Origin: Cheiracanthium punctorium
Lineage: Eukaryota > Arthropoda > Arachnida > Araneae > Cheiracanthiidae
NCBI GenBank assembly: GCA_038373885.1
Contig: JAWZYV010012519.1
Span: 186,001 to 250,000, forward strand
DNA length: 64,000 nt
Direction of reading: 5' to 3'
Below, piece after piece: positions 12,297-24,300 of this stretch. A program made the translations under genes and the position numbers. The number at the start of each line of letters is the position of its first letter. The first letter of the stretch is position 1. Under the pieces are notes generated by a model. That model was not told where the DNA came from, searched no databases, and worked only from the letters and a program-made list of their open reading frames with translations.

Positions 12297-13142
12297 TCTC
12301 TCTATATAAAGGGAGATGTCCTGACACACTGACTGACTGAATGAATGACTGACGATCATCGCTCAGCCGAATCTACCAGAGATACAGATATGAAATTTTA
12401 GGAGCTCATGGCTTTCATGCCCGAGGCATCATTTAAGAAGCGATTTTTAAAAATTCGAACACAGACAGGAGTGGGGGTCCAAAACGTTCTTTTGGTATTA
12501 TGTTATAAAATTCCCTTCATATCTCGGAAGGGATATGAAGGGAATTTCCCTTCATATCTCGGGGGAGAAAAGAGATAATCGAAAAATTCTTGCTTTAAAA
12601 TGTAACTAATACAAATATCTAAAAGTAATTTTTAGGATTTTTTAGAATTCGTACCTAACAGGCGTGAGGACCCCAAACGTTCTTTTCACATTTTCCATTA
12701 TATCTCGGAGGAAAAGCGACAGACGTAAAATTCTTGCTTTAAAATGGAACTAACAACAATACCTGAAAATCATTTTCAGGGTTTCTTAGAATTCCCACCC
12801 ACACAGGGGTGAAGGCCCCAAATGTTCTTTTCACAATTCCTGGAAAATGCCTGGCAAAGATTTTAAAACAGTTTTAGTAGGCGATTTTGACATAGATTTC
12901 GATTTTGAAGAAGTATTTTATGGAACTGGAAGACAAATACGGCCGACTCGCTTAATATGGCGCACATTGCAACAGCATTTAAAAATTTAAGTATAGTTAG
13001 AATACTCCTGACGAATATTGTAAAACAGTTTTTGTAGGCAATTAAATGTATATCCAAAATATGTTTTTATTTACTTATTTTCCATTTTCACTTGCTGGTT
13101 TAACAATATCCATTCCATGCGAAGAACGGGTGCTTCAGCTAG
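12297..13142 (+). mobile_element. Non-autonomous Helitron 1
   Basis: It starts TCTCTCTATATAAAG after an A and ends CAGCTAG before a T, the Helitron pattern (TC...CTRR, inserted between A and T, no target duplication). A short GAAG...CTTC stem with AACGGGTG between precedes the CTAG end. Inside are three imperfect repeat units that start near 12470, 12661 and 12806 (CCCAAACGTTCTTTTCAC type). No Rep/helicase frame is present. It sits inside the hAT element. Confidence 0.78.
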
Positions 13143-13480
13143 TACAAGATAATACGTTATACGCATAATGTAAAAACTTCAAAAAAGAAGGAAGATTCTA
13201 GAGCAACTAATAGAATATATAAAACAAATAATAAACGCAATTTTTGGTCACGTAATGTTTCGTAAAGAAAACTATAAAAACATGAGTGTAAGTATAATAA
13301 ATATTTCTTACCTTATTCTTGACAAATAAACACAGGTACCATTATTTTTCTTCACGACACAAACCGAATTTCTAGAACATGAAGCGAGAATGCGTCTGCA
13401 TGGGATAGGTACTTTGATTGGCTTTCTAATAAGGGGAAGTCCCGAGCTATGCCCGTCTCTGACCGTAGACTACCCACGAT

Positions 13481-13543
13481 AGCAGCTTAACGCCAACTAA
13501 TGTTGCCAGACAGTCTGGCAACATTAGTTGGCGTTAAGCTGCT
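13481..13543. repeat. Near-perfect 63-bp palindrome
   Basis: Arms of 31 bases (13481-13511 and 13513-13543) are exact complements around one central base; the arm starts AGCAGCTTAACGCCAACTAA. It lies in the right subterminal part of the hAT element. It could form a cruciform or a long hairpin RNA. Confidence 0.9.
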
Positions 13544-13869
13544 GGCCTAGACTAAACATAAACGAATGATCAGAAACGACAGAGATGAGATTTTTTAATT
13601 AATTCATTTTATAACATAATATAAGTAGTTTATCAGAAATATAGATTATTTCATTCACATTCATTTCGTGCGCCAAAGAGTGGAATATCTTTAAGTTGAG
13701 ATTTAATTCTAATATATTTATTATAAGAAAAACCTTGTGGCGTGTACTTTTGGATTTTCCATATTTTTTTCAAATTTATTTTCGGCTGTGAGGCGCGAGG
13801 CCCTTTGCACCGCGAGGCCGTGGGCGGTGGCCCACACCACCCACGCCTTACGCCGCCTCTGCCTTCAAG

Positions 13870-15279
13870 CCACTTGAACCACCTCTAAATTAAAAAAAAA
13901 AAAAATTCCTAATGCAGTTTTTATGCAAAATGAACAATTTTAGAGAGTAAGACTGTATAAAAAAAGTGTCTTTTAAGGGCCACCCTATTGCACATACTTC
14001 CATTTTATTCAGTTGTAAGTTTAACACAGTGTAAAAGTAGATTTTCAAGAACTCCTTAAATCTATGGAAGAAAAAATATGGTCCTGAGGACGCGGTTGTT
14101 CCTCAACTGGGTTATTTTTATTGCATGCAACTGGGCCTGACTTACAGACTTGGAGGCCCAGTTACATGCAATAAAAATAACTAAAAATCATAAATACCCT
14201 GATCTTTGGATGTTTACTCGAGGTAGGAGTAAATACCTTACCCACTGGGTATTTATTACTCAAACACATCTATAGTGAAAAATTCTCACTCATCTTTTAA
14301 AAATTTCACTCAGTTTTGAGGAAAGGGTGATAACTTCTCCATTTTTTTTTCTTTTCGCAATGAAAAGCCTACAAATGCACAATATTTATTGAAAAATAAA
14401 CAAAGATTAGAATTAATATTGGATTTTATTGACATATACGTTTTTTTCACATATTCTAACTTCTATGCAAGGGTATTTTTCTTTTTCAGATTTACCCCCT
14501 GCAGTTGCAGGCTTTTTGTACTTCATCATTACCCAACAATGATAGGTATTTGAAAAAAAAGAGCATAAAAATTATTATACATTGAAACTTATAGCTCTAT
14601 TAATAAAAGTTTCATTTCCTGGCCAGATCAGCAATTAATAAGCAAAATTAATAATGGGAAGGGTACAAAATCATTTAATTATCTAAAAGTTTATGAAGAA
14701 AAAACATATCATTATTTCAACTATATATTTATACATATTTTTAGTTAAAGTGAATTTAAAAGTCAATAGATATCTGCTGTGAAGCAGATCTAAAAGCAGT
14801 ACTAAAAAAAACTTACAATAATATTGTAAATCCACAGTAATAGACTAAGGGTAACAATCAATCGAAACACTTTCAGGCCCTATACAGTTTAAAAGAAAAA
14901 GATTTACTTAGAAGCGTTTAACTAGACAGAATAATTAAATTTGCTCTTTTTAGTTATTCCCCAAATAAAAACATTAGATGAATCCCGATTACCGCAAAAA
15001 AATTTGCGGCTTTGTTGATAGTTGATGTTTGGTTTAGGTGTTTCTGCTTCTTCTAAAAATCGGCCATATGACTTAGGAAATTATTTTACATAAATTATTA
15101 AAACATTTTGAGATTTTCATTAATGATTTTATTTATATGAAAAATCTAAGTTACACTAAAATTAATGAAAAATAAGTTTCATTGCAAGTTTGTATTTTGT
15201 AATGTGTCATCTTTAGGTTTACTATTATTAACTTAAGGTCATCTGGCATCGATTTCAAGTTCATTACATGTAAATAAAC
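13870..15279. other. Sequence upstream of DNAJC11
   Basis: Apart from the inverted repeat at 14111-14181 I see no gene. The promoter and 5' UTR of DNAJC11 should lie near the right side. No convincing TATA box or initiator can be fixed, and an upstream non-coding exon cannot be excluded. Confidence 0.5.
14111..14181. repeat. 28-bp inverted repeat with 16-base loop
   Basis: GTTATTTTTATTGCATGCAA continuing CTGGGCCT pairs with its complement at 14154-14181, with one mismatch. It is probably a small foldback element. Confidence 0.75.
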
Positions 15280-15360
15280 ATGGCCGATTCCATGCCGCCG
15301 GACGAAGAAGATTCTCTTTATGAAGATGATTATTATGCTTTATTAAACCTTTCGAAAGAT
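15280..15360 (+). CDS. DNAJC11: DNAJC11 exon 1
   Basis: Encodes residues 1-27, an acidic N-terminus running into the start of the J domain ([12 protein letters not shown]). The donor is GAT/GTAATT and leaves phase 0. Reading through the donor gives a 129-residue open frame whose tail is hydrophobic intron translation, not protein. No 5' UTR exon or TATA box could be assigned. Confidence 0.9.
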
Positions 15361-18300
15361 GTAATTCATTATTTAGTGACTCATTTTCAGTTTGTATTTA
15401 ACAAATGTCTTTTTTTATACATTATTTCTTTTTTCTTAATGTGTTTTTATGTAAGCGAATGGTCTTGCATCATATTACATTTTAGAATTAAACATTACCT
15501 TTTTGTAATATTTCTCTTATTTTACATTATAAAATTTATTTTGTTATTCTTCTTCTTGAACTTATCAAAATTTCAGATTTCGCTAAGAAACTTTAGGTTC
15601 AATTCTGTTAAATTTTCTTATGATGATGTAATTCAAGTAATTCCCATGTCATCTAAGCGAAATAGATAAAATGAGAACACATAAATATTTAGACGTTCAT
15701 ATTTTACGACTTTGGGAACAGCCTGACAAAGTTGCCTAATTTGCGAAAAAAGTAACTGAAAATGAAAATGGAAGTATTTTTAATCACATATTGCGTATAA
15801 GGTATCTAAACGAACGTTTTCGGCTTTACTGTATGTGGGTCATTATGTATGTAGTAAAAATCATATTACTGTATGTGGTAAAAATCATGTCTGAGAAAGT
15901 CTACTTTTTTAAGTAAATAGTTTCAAAGGAAACTATATACTCTTATTAAGTTATACATGAAATACAATTTAAAAAAGTATATATTTTACACTCGGAGAGA
16001 AAAGGAACATTGTTCCAAGTTCAAATTTGTTTAAATTCAAACAAATTTATTATTAATGTTGCCTTCTTATCTAAATTAATCAGTTTCATCATATATGCAA
16101 AAAGACCTAACTATAGAAAAAAAAAATATTTAAAAAAAGTAAAATTAAATAATACTTTTTAATAACAAAACTATTTTGATGTGCGCCTCCCAAATTTTAA
16201 TAAACTCTGTTACAACTCGTGCCAAAGATGATCATATCAAAACTGGGTCAATCCACGTCAAATCAAACAGAAAACTAGAAAAAGTTGACCTTGACCTTGC
16301 AGATTTTCCTCAAATTTCATGTAAATGATTTATAAACTAAGATAACCAAAAATCTAAATTTTGCAGGTTCTGCAATAATTAATTAGGCAAATTTTTAAGT
16401 TTTCTGAAAGATGTGCCATTTTTTCTCTGAATTTCTTAAATAACTCCTTAACTGTAGAAGTTCCGTAGAAGAACTGCAGAACTCCTTAACTGAGATTCCA
16501 AAAATTTTATTAAAATTTGCATATCTTCTGTAGTTTATGCATGAGCATTGCATTTGCTAAGAAACATCATGAACTTTTTTCGGCATGTTTGATCAGAAGC
16601 ACATGTTTTAAATTTTTTTATGTTGTTAAGATTGTATGCCCCTACATTCCAAAAAAAATTGCATTTTGGTTTTCTACTCAGAAGCTGAGCAAAAAATGTA
16701 TTAAATTTTCAGCTGACTTTTCGTATATTGGTAATTCGTATTCTAGTAATAAGTTTTAAAGAGCATGTCAAAGAAATAAATATGCAATAATACCTTTATT
16801 TGTCAAAGTAATCTCCGTTATTTTCCAGCACCTACCGCCAACCATCAGTTAGTGCACAAATCGTTGGGAAGAATATGAAGGGTGTACTATATTACAAACT
16901 ATTAGAGCCTGGTGAAAGTGTAACTGATGAATGCTATAAACAACAATTGCTGCGACTAAAGCAGGAAGTCGATCATACACATACATTTACTGGTAGTAAA
17001 GTTTGGCTGGGAAGTTTTCGAGCACCTGGCATTTAGCCAGGCATATACCCCCCCCTATCATTTATTTCGGTCAATGAACAGTGCCTTGTCTTCTGTGCAC
17101 TTCCCTACAGTGGAAGAAGTACGAAAATCCATTGATGACTTTATCACATCAAAAGATGAATCCTTTAATGCTGCTGGCATCCGTGCACTATCTGACCGTT
17201 TGTGGTGGGTGCTGGAAAATGATGGAGATTACTTAACAAATAAAGGTATTATTGCATATTTATTTCTTTGACATGTCCTTTAAAACTTATTACTAGATCC
17301 AATACACGAAAAGTCGCTTGAAAATTTAATAATTTTTTTGCTCAGTTTTGTGCAGAACGCCAAGATGAATTTTTTTGCGGATGTAATGGCATATCATCTT
17401 AACATCATATAAAAATTTAAAAAACATGTGCTTCTGATCAAGCATGGCGAAAAAATTCCTGATGTTTTTTAGCATATGCAATGCTCATGCATAACCTATA
17501 GAAAATATGTAAATTTTGATAAAAAATTTTTGGAATTAGCTTAAAAAGTTGCTCTCAGAAAAAAATTTTCACTTCAGTAACTTCTGCAAGTAAGGAGTAA
17601 TTTAAGAAATTTAGAGAAAAAATGCTGTATCTTGCAGAAAACTTAAAAATTTGCATAATTAATCTCTCTGTAATTAAATATTGTAGAACCTGCAAAATTG
17701 AGATTTGTGGTTATCTTAGCCTATAAATCATCTATATAAAATTTGAGGAAAATCTAAGTTGGTGTGGTGAGCTGCACTGTTTGATCTGGCGTGTAATGAC
17801 CCAACTGGAAATGTAAGTGAAATCTCAGTAGGAGTTACATTTTCCCTTATTATCAAATAATATTGAAAAAAGTTCTTAAAAACAACAAACGATGCATTGC
17901 CCTTTATATCTGTAGTTAACTGAATGCATTAAGTAGATGTCCACTCTTTAGATAAATTATCTTACCTTTAAAAATAAATGCTTTGAAAATAGCATGATGA
18001 ATGGATGTTTATTAGCCTGAAGTCTTTATTATTTGATAGCTACTACTTTTAATACTAGTTTTAGGGTTAATTTTTCATTCTGTCCGTACATAGTCTATGT
18101 AACACAGTGAACTGTAGCTATAATAGCTAAACAATTTATAAGAAAATGTTTTTCCAAGCTGTTATTTAAGCATGAATTATATTTGTTGTTAATAATACTG
18201 CTTATATGCATTTAATTTGACACTGAACAGTTAAATTGTCTGGTGGATGTCTGTATTCTAAATTTTAATGCAATACAAACATATGTAAGAAATCAAAATA

Positions 18301-21300
18301 TTTTCAAACCCAAAATATAAATTATGAACAAACAAATATCGAAATTATATTGAAAAGGGCTTTATTTGTGTATAAAATGCTTTATCAAGTGTTACATATT
18401 ATTCAAAAGGAAAAAAAAGCACTCATACACATCACTCATAATATGAAAGTTACATAAGGCTGTTTTTGTATTATAGGGTGAAATGGGTACAGTTTTTTAA
18501 AAACCCAATGTTTTTGTGTTTTTTTTCAAAATTTGAACTTTAACCGCTTCTGTACAGATTTAGTTGAATAAATTCTTGCATTTGGTATGGATATTATGGC
18601 CAGATGTAGCCACGAAGTTGCTAAATTGGCAGCTCTGACTGCAAAAAATGACCTCCGACAACTGTTATAAATCACTCTTGCCACAAACAAGAATGTGTAG
18701 ATGCTTAATTTTGTCCTAGTTTGAAGGACGGAACATACTCATCATCCATTACTTAGGGTAAGTAAGTGTGTAATGTAATGCAACGTCAAATGTACCCAAG
18801 GGGTAAATTACTTAGCTATCCTACTATTTTGTGAGACTGAGTGACGGCTGATGAAGACCGAAAATTTTTCAGTTGAAACGAGAGTCCCATCCCATAAGCA
18901 TTATTTTATGTGTTTTTTATACAAAGTTTTTATTTATTTTATCTTTTAACACCAATAATTTGAGTGCTTTTCCTGTAATATATCTCTTAATATCAGTACA
19001 CCACTTGTAAAGTTTATAAACAGCCCTCCCTTCCCTATTCGATCACTGCGCCCCAAAAATGAGAAAATGACTTTTTCCTAGAGAAAATTTTATACCTATC
19101 ATTTGAATTGAAAAGAATGCAGATTTTTTAACCACAACAAAACATTAGTTCTAATTCAACAGCACTAGTATAGTATAGAACTTTTAAATTGAATGAATAT
19201 TTTACTAACAATCAATTTATCTAAAGGCAAGCCATGATTGGTTATTATTACTGTATTTTTTAATTTGTAATCGATAAACGTAATTAATGATTATTATTGG
19301 TTTAAATATTTTTAACTATTATCTGGTTTTTTAATCAATTAGTTGGTTTAAGTTGTTATGAGGGAGTTGTCGAAGGTCGATCACGAAACTTTCCCTCGGC
19401 CGCTTACATGACGTACCTCATAGTTGTATTTAGCAATTAGCAAAATTTTTCAAACATTCTGATCCCCATCTCTTCCCTTAAAAAACCCAAATATTGCCCT
19501 AAAACGTAAATAAAATCTATAAATCCCCAAAACCCCAGTAGGTTGGGTTTTTTTCTGTAAAAATAAGGGCATTTAATAATCCTGCCAGGTGGAAAGTATG
19601 ATATTGCTGTGCTCTTTGATATTTCTCCTCATCATCCTTCAAATAAGTGGAAAGCTTTACAAGGGCTAAACTGGAATTTTGCCTGAGGTAAATATTAAAC
19701 TGGAATTTCCTATACCTCAAGGTAACGAGATGCTATTCTAGCTTTTATTTATTTATTTATTTTATTATTATTATTATTATTTTACTGTGCTTAAGAAGAC
19801 AGCAATGCAATTTGAAATGCAAATATCTTATTAAAAAAAAAAAAAAAAAAAAAGAACTCTTCATCAATTAATATGTTTTAAAATGTAATTTTCAGAATAG
19901 CTTTTTCTAGATTTTTTTTTTTTTTTTAGTCTATCACTTGAAATGAATACTAATTTTTATCCATAACTGAACATTAGTTTAACTTTCAGTTCAGTAACTT
20001 TGATTTTAATATTAAAATTATTACTTATTATTTATTTTTCATCTATAACTGATTATTTTAATTGATTTAAATAATTTTTAAATTTATAACTAAATTTTTA
20101 ACTAGTTGCTTTAAGTAGTATTTAGTTATAAATAAAATTTTTCATATTCTGAACCCACTATCCTTAACTTAAAATACCGTGAAACCCCCACAAAAACCAG
20201 ATAGAGCCCTGAAAAAAACCCAGTGAGTCGGGGGTTTTTTTTTCTGGGGAAAAAAAAACAAAAAAAAACAGATTTTTAACAATCCTCAGAGAGATAGGAC
20301 ATTTTTAGCAAAATTATTTCTTACAAATTATTTTCTAGCTATAACACTTTTACAGTTTCAAAATAATGTATTGAAACATTTTATCAGATTTTAAAAAAAC
20401 ATACATTTGATAGTAATTATTGAAGTTGTAGTTATATAGTCAAATTAAAATACTAAGAAAAATATCCCATTCCTTCTTTATGTGAGAGAGAGATGAGACA
20501 TATTTTTAAAAGTTGACATTTATGCAGAATTTTCATAAATATTTGGAAAAAATGACAGACAGCATATTATCACGTATATTTATCCAACATATTGTTCAAA
20601 TCTAATGGAGAATATGTCTGTGCACAACTATTTTCGCCAACCGTCTTTTATGGTTGCAGCTTTGCAGTAATATCTTCTTTATCAAGATGGAACAGACAGT
20701 TTCTTGTGGGAAGATAAAATTTCATTCTTTCTCCCAAAGTGTCTCACCCCTCCTTTAACACAACATATCAATAAAATAAATTATTCCAAAAAAAATATGC
20801 TGCTGCTAGGCCCCTCACTAAACTGCTTATTTATAAAAGTTATTTTCTTAGGTCTGCAAAACATTAAGAATTTTGTTAGCTGCAATAAATGAGACTGAAA
20901 ACTTGCTTCACAAGTATAAGAAGTAATTTACTTTTGATGTTGGAAAACAGTTTTTTGTCTCATAAGATCACAGAAAGTTTGTAGTATATATGTTATGCTT
21001 ATAAGTAATGTAAAAGAATTTCTTTTCATATTTCATAGGCTGCACCAGAAGACATTACTAATTCCTATCGAAGACTTAGTAAACTGTATCATCCTGACAA
21101 GCATCTTGATCCTGTGAATAAAAAGAATGCTGAAATACTTTTTAACAAGATTAAAGTAGCATATGAAGGTATTCAATTTTTTACTGTGCTTTTAAAATAA
21201 GTTAATAATATTATATAGCTTTAAATAAAACAATTGCCATATGGTTTTGTGTTTTAATACATTTTTATATATATTAGGCTGTAGTTTTAGATTTTTTTAA

Positions 21301-24300
21301 TTAAAACAATTTATTTCTAGAAAAGAGAAAATAATGTGTTTATATTAAACCATTACAACAAAATTCTAAAAATCACTGAAAGATTTGAGTGTCTAATTAT
21401 TTTCTTTAATTGTTGATTGCAAGTTGGAGGAAAGGAATCTAACTGAAACCAAACATTCTGGCTCACGGGTTAAATTATTTGCTTAAAATTAATTAAAAGC
21501 TGTGGCCTCTCTTGCTATTAAAATCTGTAAGAAATGGGATAGTAAAATCATGTAACCCTGTGTGGTGTATTTACTTTACTGTGAAGACAGCTGGCAGCCC
21601 GAGGAATGCATCCCAAGCAAAGTTTCGCCCTACCCAGGGCCCGACTACAGAAAAACACTCCCACAATGTTGAATGGATTCTTCTACTGCCCTACTCAACC
21701 CGATGATATATACATATATATAAAGAATTAGCTTTACCCCTTTTACACACCCACTTCTCTTTTGACCCCCCCCCCCCACTGTTTTGGTGCACCAGCCACC
21801 TATGGTCTTGTGCTTTTATTTCCTTTTCTAGCAGCTTGTAGCTAAAATACAGGAGTTCCTTAAAAATAAACAACTGGTATGGTTCCATCTCTGTGTATCA
21901 AGGTTCTGCTAGGCCAGGACAGTTCTGAAGTTTTAAACAAAACAAACAAAAAGATTTTTTTTATAAAAAGATTATTTATTTCCATATTAAAAAATAATTT
22001 CTTCTTTTTTGTTTGTTTGTTATAATTGTTTAATACTTATTTTAAATTTTTAATATGGGAAGGAGAAAACCTGGATGCATATGCCTAATTTTTTTTGTTT
22101 TTATGATTACTAACCCTTCCCCTTCCCCCCCAAAATCAATTCTTTCACGGTCAATTTTTCATTTTATTTTTTACATTTAATTTTCATTATTGCTTCTGTT
22201 TTTTAGTATGTGAAAAATATTAATTTGTCTGTGAAAGTCCTTAAAAAAATCCTTAAAGTTTTTCGTTTCATGTGTGCATGAAACCTGTGTAAAAGATTAT
22301 AAAGTAACTTTTAAAATTTTATTTTAGTGCTGAGTGATCCTCATCAAAGAGCCATATACGATACTGTTGGGACTAAAGGCCTAGAAACTGATGGATGGCA
22401 GGTAAATTATCGAACTTGTATCTTAATGTTATTTTAACATTAATATTTTGGCACAACTAACTGACTAAAAAGGCATTATTAATAATTTATCTTTTTAGTC
22501 AAACTAACGTATCCAGAGAACTGCTCAGGTGTAGTTTTAAAATGCATTAAAGTTCATGCAATGCTGAATCATTTTGCAGGAGTTCATTTTGCAGTTTGAA
22601 ATAATTTTTGTTTGCCTATTAAATACAACTGCTAGTTAACTAATGTATTTGGGTCATTAGTGCATCATTCTGGATGTAGCTGTTGCTAATCATTCCAGGT
22701 TAAACTCTTTGAATCAGAGCATGAAATCATGCAATTTCATGCTCTGATTTTTCCAAATGGATAGTACTTACAAAAACATTTTCTAGAATGAATAGAAAAA
22801 GGAAAAAAAAACACAGTAAAAAAGTTTATTTTGAATTTTTTAATTGTTGTGAGCCTAAGATAATGATAAATACCTGTCTTTCTCCAGTGTTTCTAAGTTT
22901 ATGCAGCCATTTTTTTATAAATTATATAAGAATTTTCATGTAAAATATGTTATGAAAATGTGTGTCATGTTTTAGATATAACAATGGTTCATATTAGATA
23001 TAATCTTTTTTTAAAAGTGATTCAGAAAAACTTTTATGCATGTAAAATGAACCATTTTGAATTAGTATGCAATTTGTTTTATACCTTATTTCAAGATTAA
23101 ATGGCATTAGAATTTTGGAATAAAAGTCCTGAGCATTTACCTTATATTCTTAATGTTTTTTTTTCTTTTTTTTCTTCTCATTTTGACCACATTTCAGGAT
23201 TTATCTATTTGAATATTACCAGTGTTAGTCTATCAAGATAAATAGGGAGAAACAAAATATTTTGCTCACTGTAAAAGCACTTATTTTCACGAAGCTTTAA
23301 TTTTTTGAGCTGATTATAATAGGAAAAATTAAAGCTGTGCAAAATACTTTTTTTTTTTTTTTCCCTGCTTCAAATAATAATAAGAAATCAAAAATTTTTC
23401 CCTTACCAAAATTTAATGATTTATTGCACAGTTACAAACTCTTTGTTGAAAACTTTCTTTCTTACAAATGTTTCTTGAATATTGGGCAACTATTTCTTGA
23501 ATATGAAACAATAATACAACTAATAGAATGCAGCTCATTCACTTACAATATTTATACCAGCCTCTTTGAAGCCATTTAAGATAGGGAGGTGGGGACAAAC
23601 TTTTTGGACAAAAGGAAGTTTTTAAAATGCCTTATGGAAAAGGGGTTCTTTATTTGGGTACTTTCAGTATTTTTCAACTTTCGGTTCTATTCATATAAAA
23701 TTCGTGAAATTTTCAGCTTGCAAAATCACTAATATCTACAATTTCTCAAAAATTATGCCGTGCAAAAATAAGTGCTTTTATAGTACATGATCATTTATTT
23801 AACATAACTCCTTCGAAATTCCTCTAAAATCTATAATAATATTAATAATTCATGTAACTTATTGTTTGTTAAATTTCCTTTCCTAATCATTTGTTAGATA
23901 TATTTAACCCCCCATAACTAAACTTTCGTAAATTTGACGACGCGCCAATAGCGAAAATGCTGGAACTGAAAGACCACGCCACCGAGTGCTTTACCTCCCA
24001 TTGTTATGTCGTAGGGAATAAATAACATTTGGACTAAGTGGAAAATTAACGGGTTTTTATTGTATTTAAAAGTTCTTTTTTGAAAAATGAAAATAATTAA
24101 AGAAAGTTTTATTTAGGATAATTTTGCCCAGAGAAATTAAGTTTTTGGGGTATGTGAGGACATTATGGGGGGCTTTGTATCAGTTGGATTTGTAATTTAG
24201 AGATCCATGTGCTTATCATTAATTGCGCGCTAAATGACAGATACATATTTTTCTAAGTGAAATACCTGATATAGTTTCTTTCATAATGGGTTGCACATAT

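Larger units (their letters stand above)
6183..13861 (-). mobile_element. hAT transposon carrying nested LTR element and Helitron
   Basis: Termini are CAGTGGCGGCGCAAG at the left and, on the reverse strand, CAGAGGCGGCGTAAG at the right. Both are flanked by the 8-bp duplication CCTTCAAG (6175-6182 and 13862-13869), which defines the element exactly. It contains minus-strand transposase remnants (6375-6856 and 11642-11985), an LTR retrotransposon inserted in that gene, and a Helitron. Without the insertions it is about 2.05 kb, short for an autonomous hAT, so part of the transposase is lost. Confidence 0.9.

Noticed and set aside
12863..12960. VGDFDIDF-like peptide in Helitron 1 as an endonuclease domain.
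   Set aside because: Too short, on the strand with stops all round, and without other endonuclease motifs.
15361..15669. Extension of the first DNAJC11 exon as a 129-residue membrane protein.
   Set aside because: A donor lies at 15361, the J domain continues in exon 2, and the extension is low-complexity AT-rich translation.
18848..18870. CTGATGAAGACCGAAA resembles a hammerhead ribozyme core (CUGAUGA ... GAAA).
   Set aside because: Only five bases lie between the two conserved parts, too few for a stem II hairpin, and no matching stem I and III or cleavage triplet was found.
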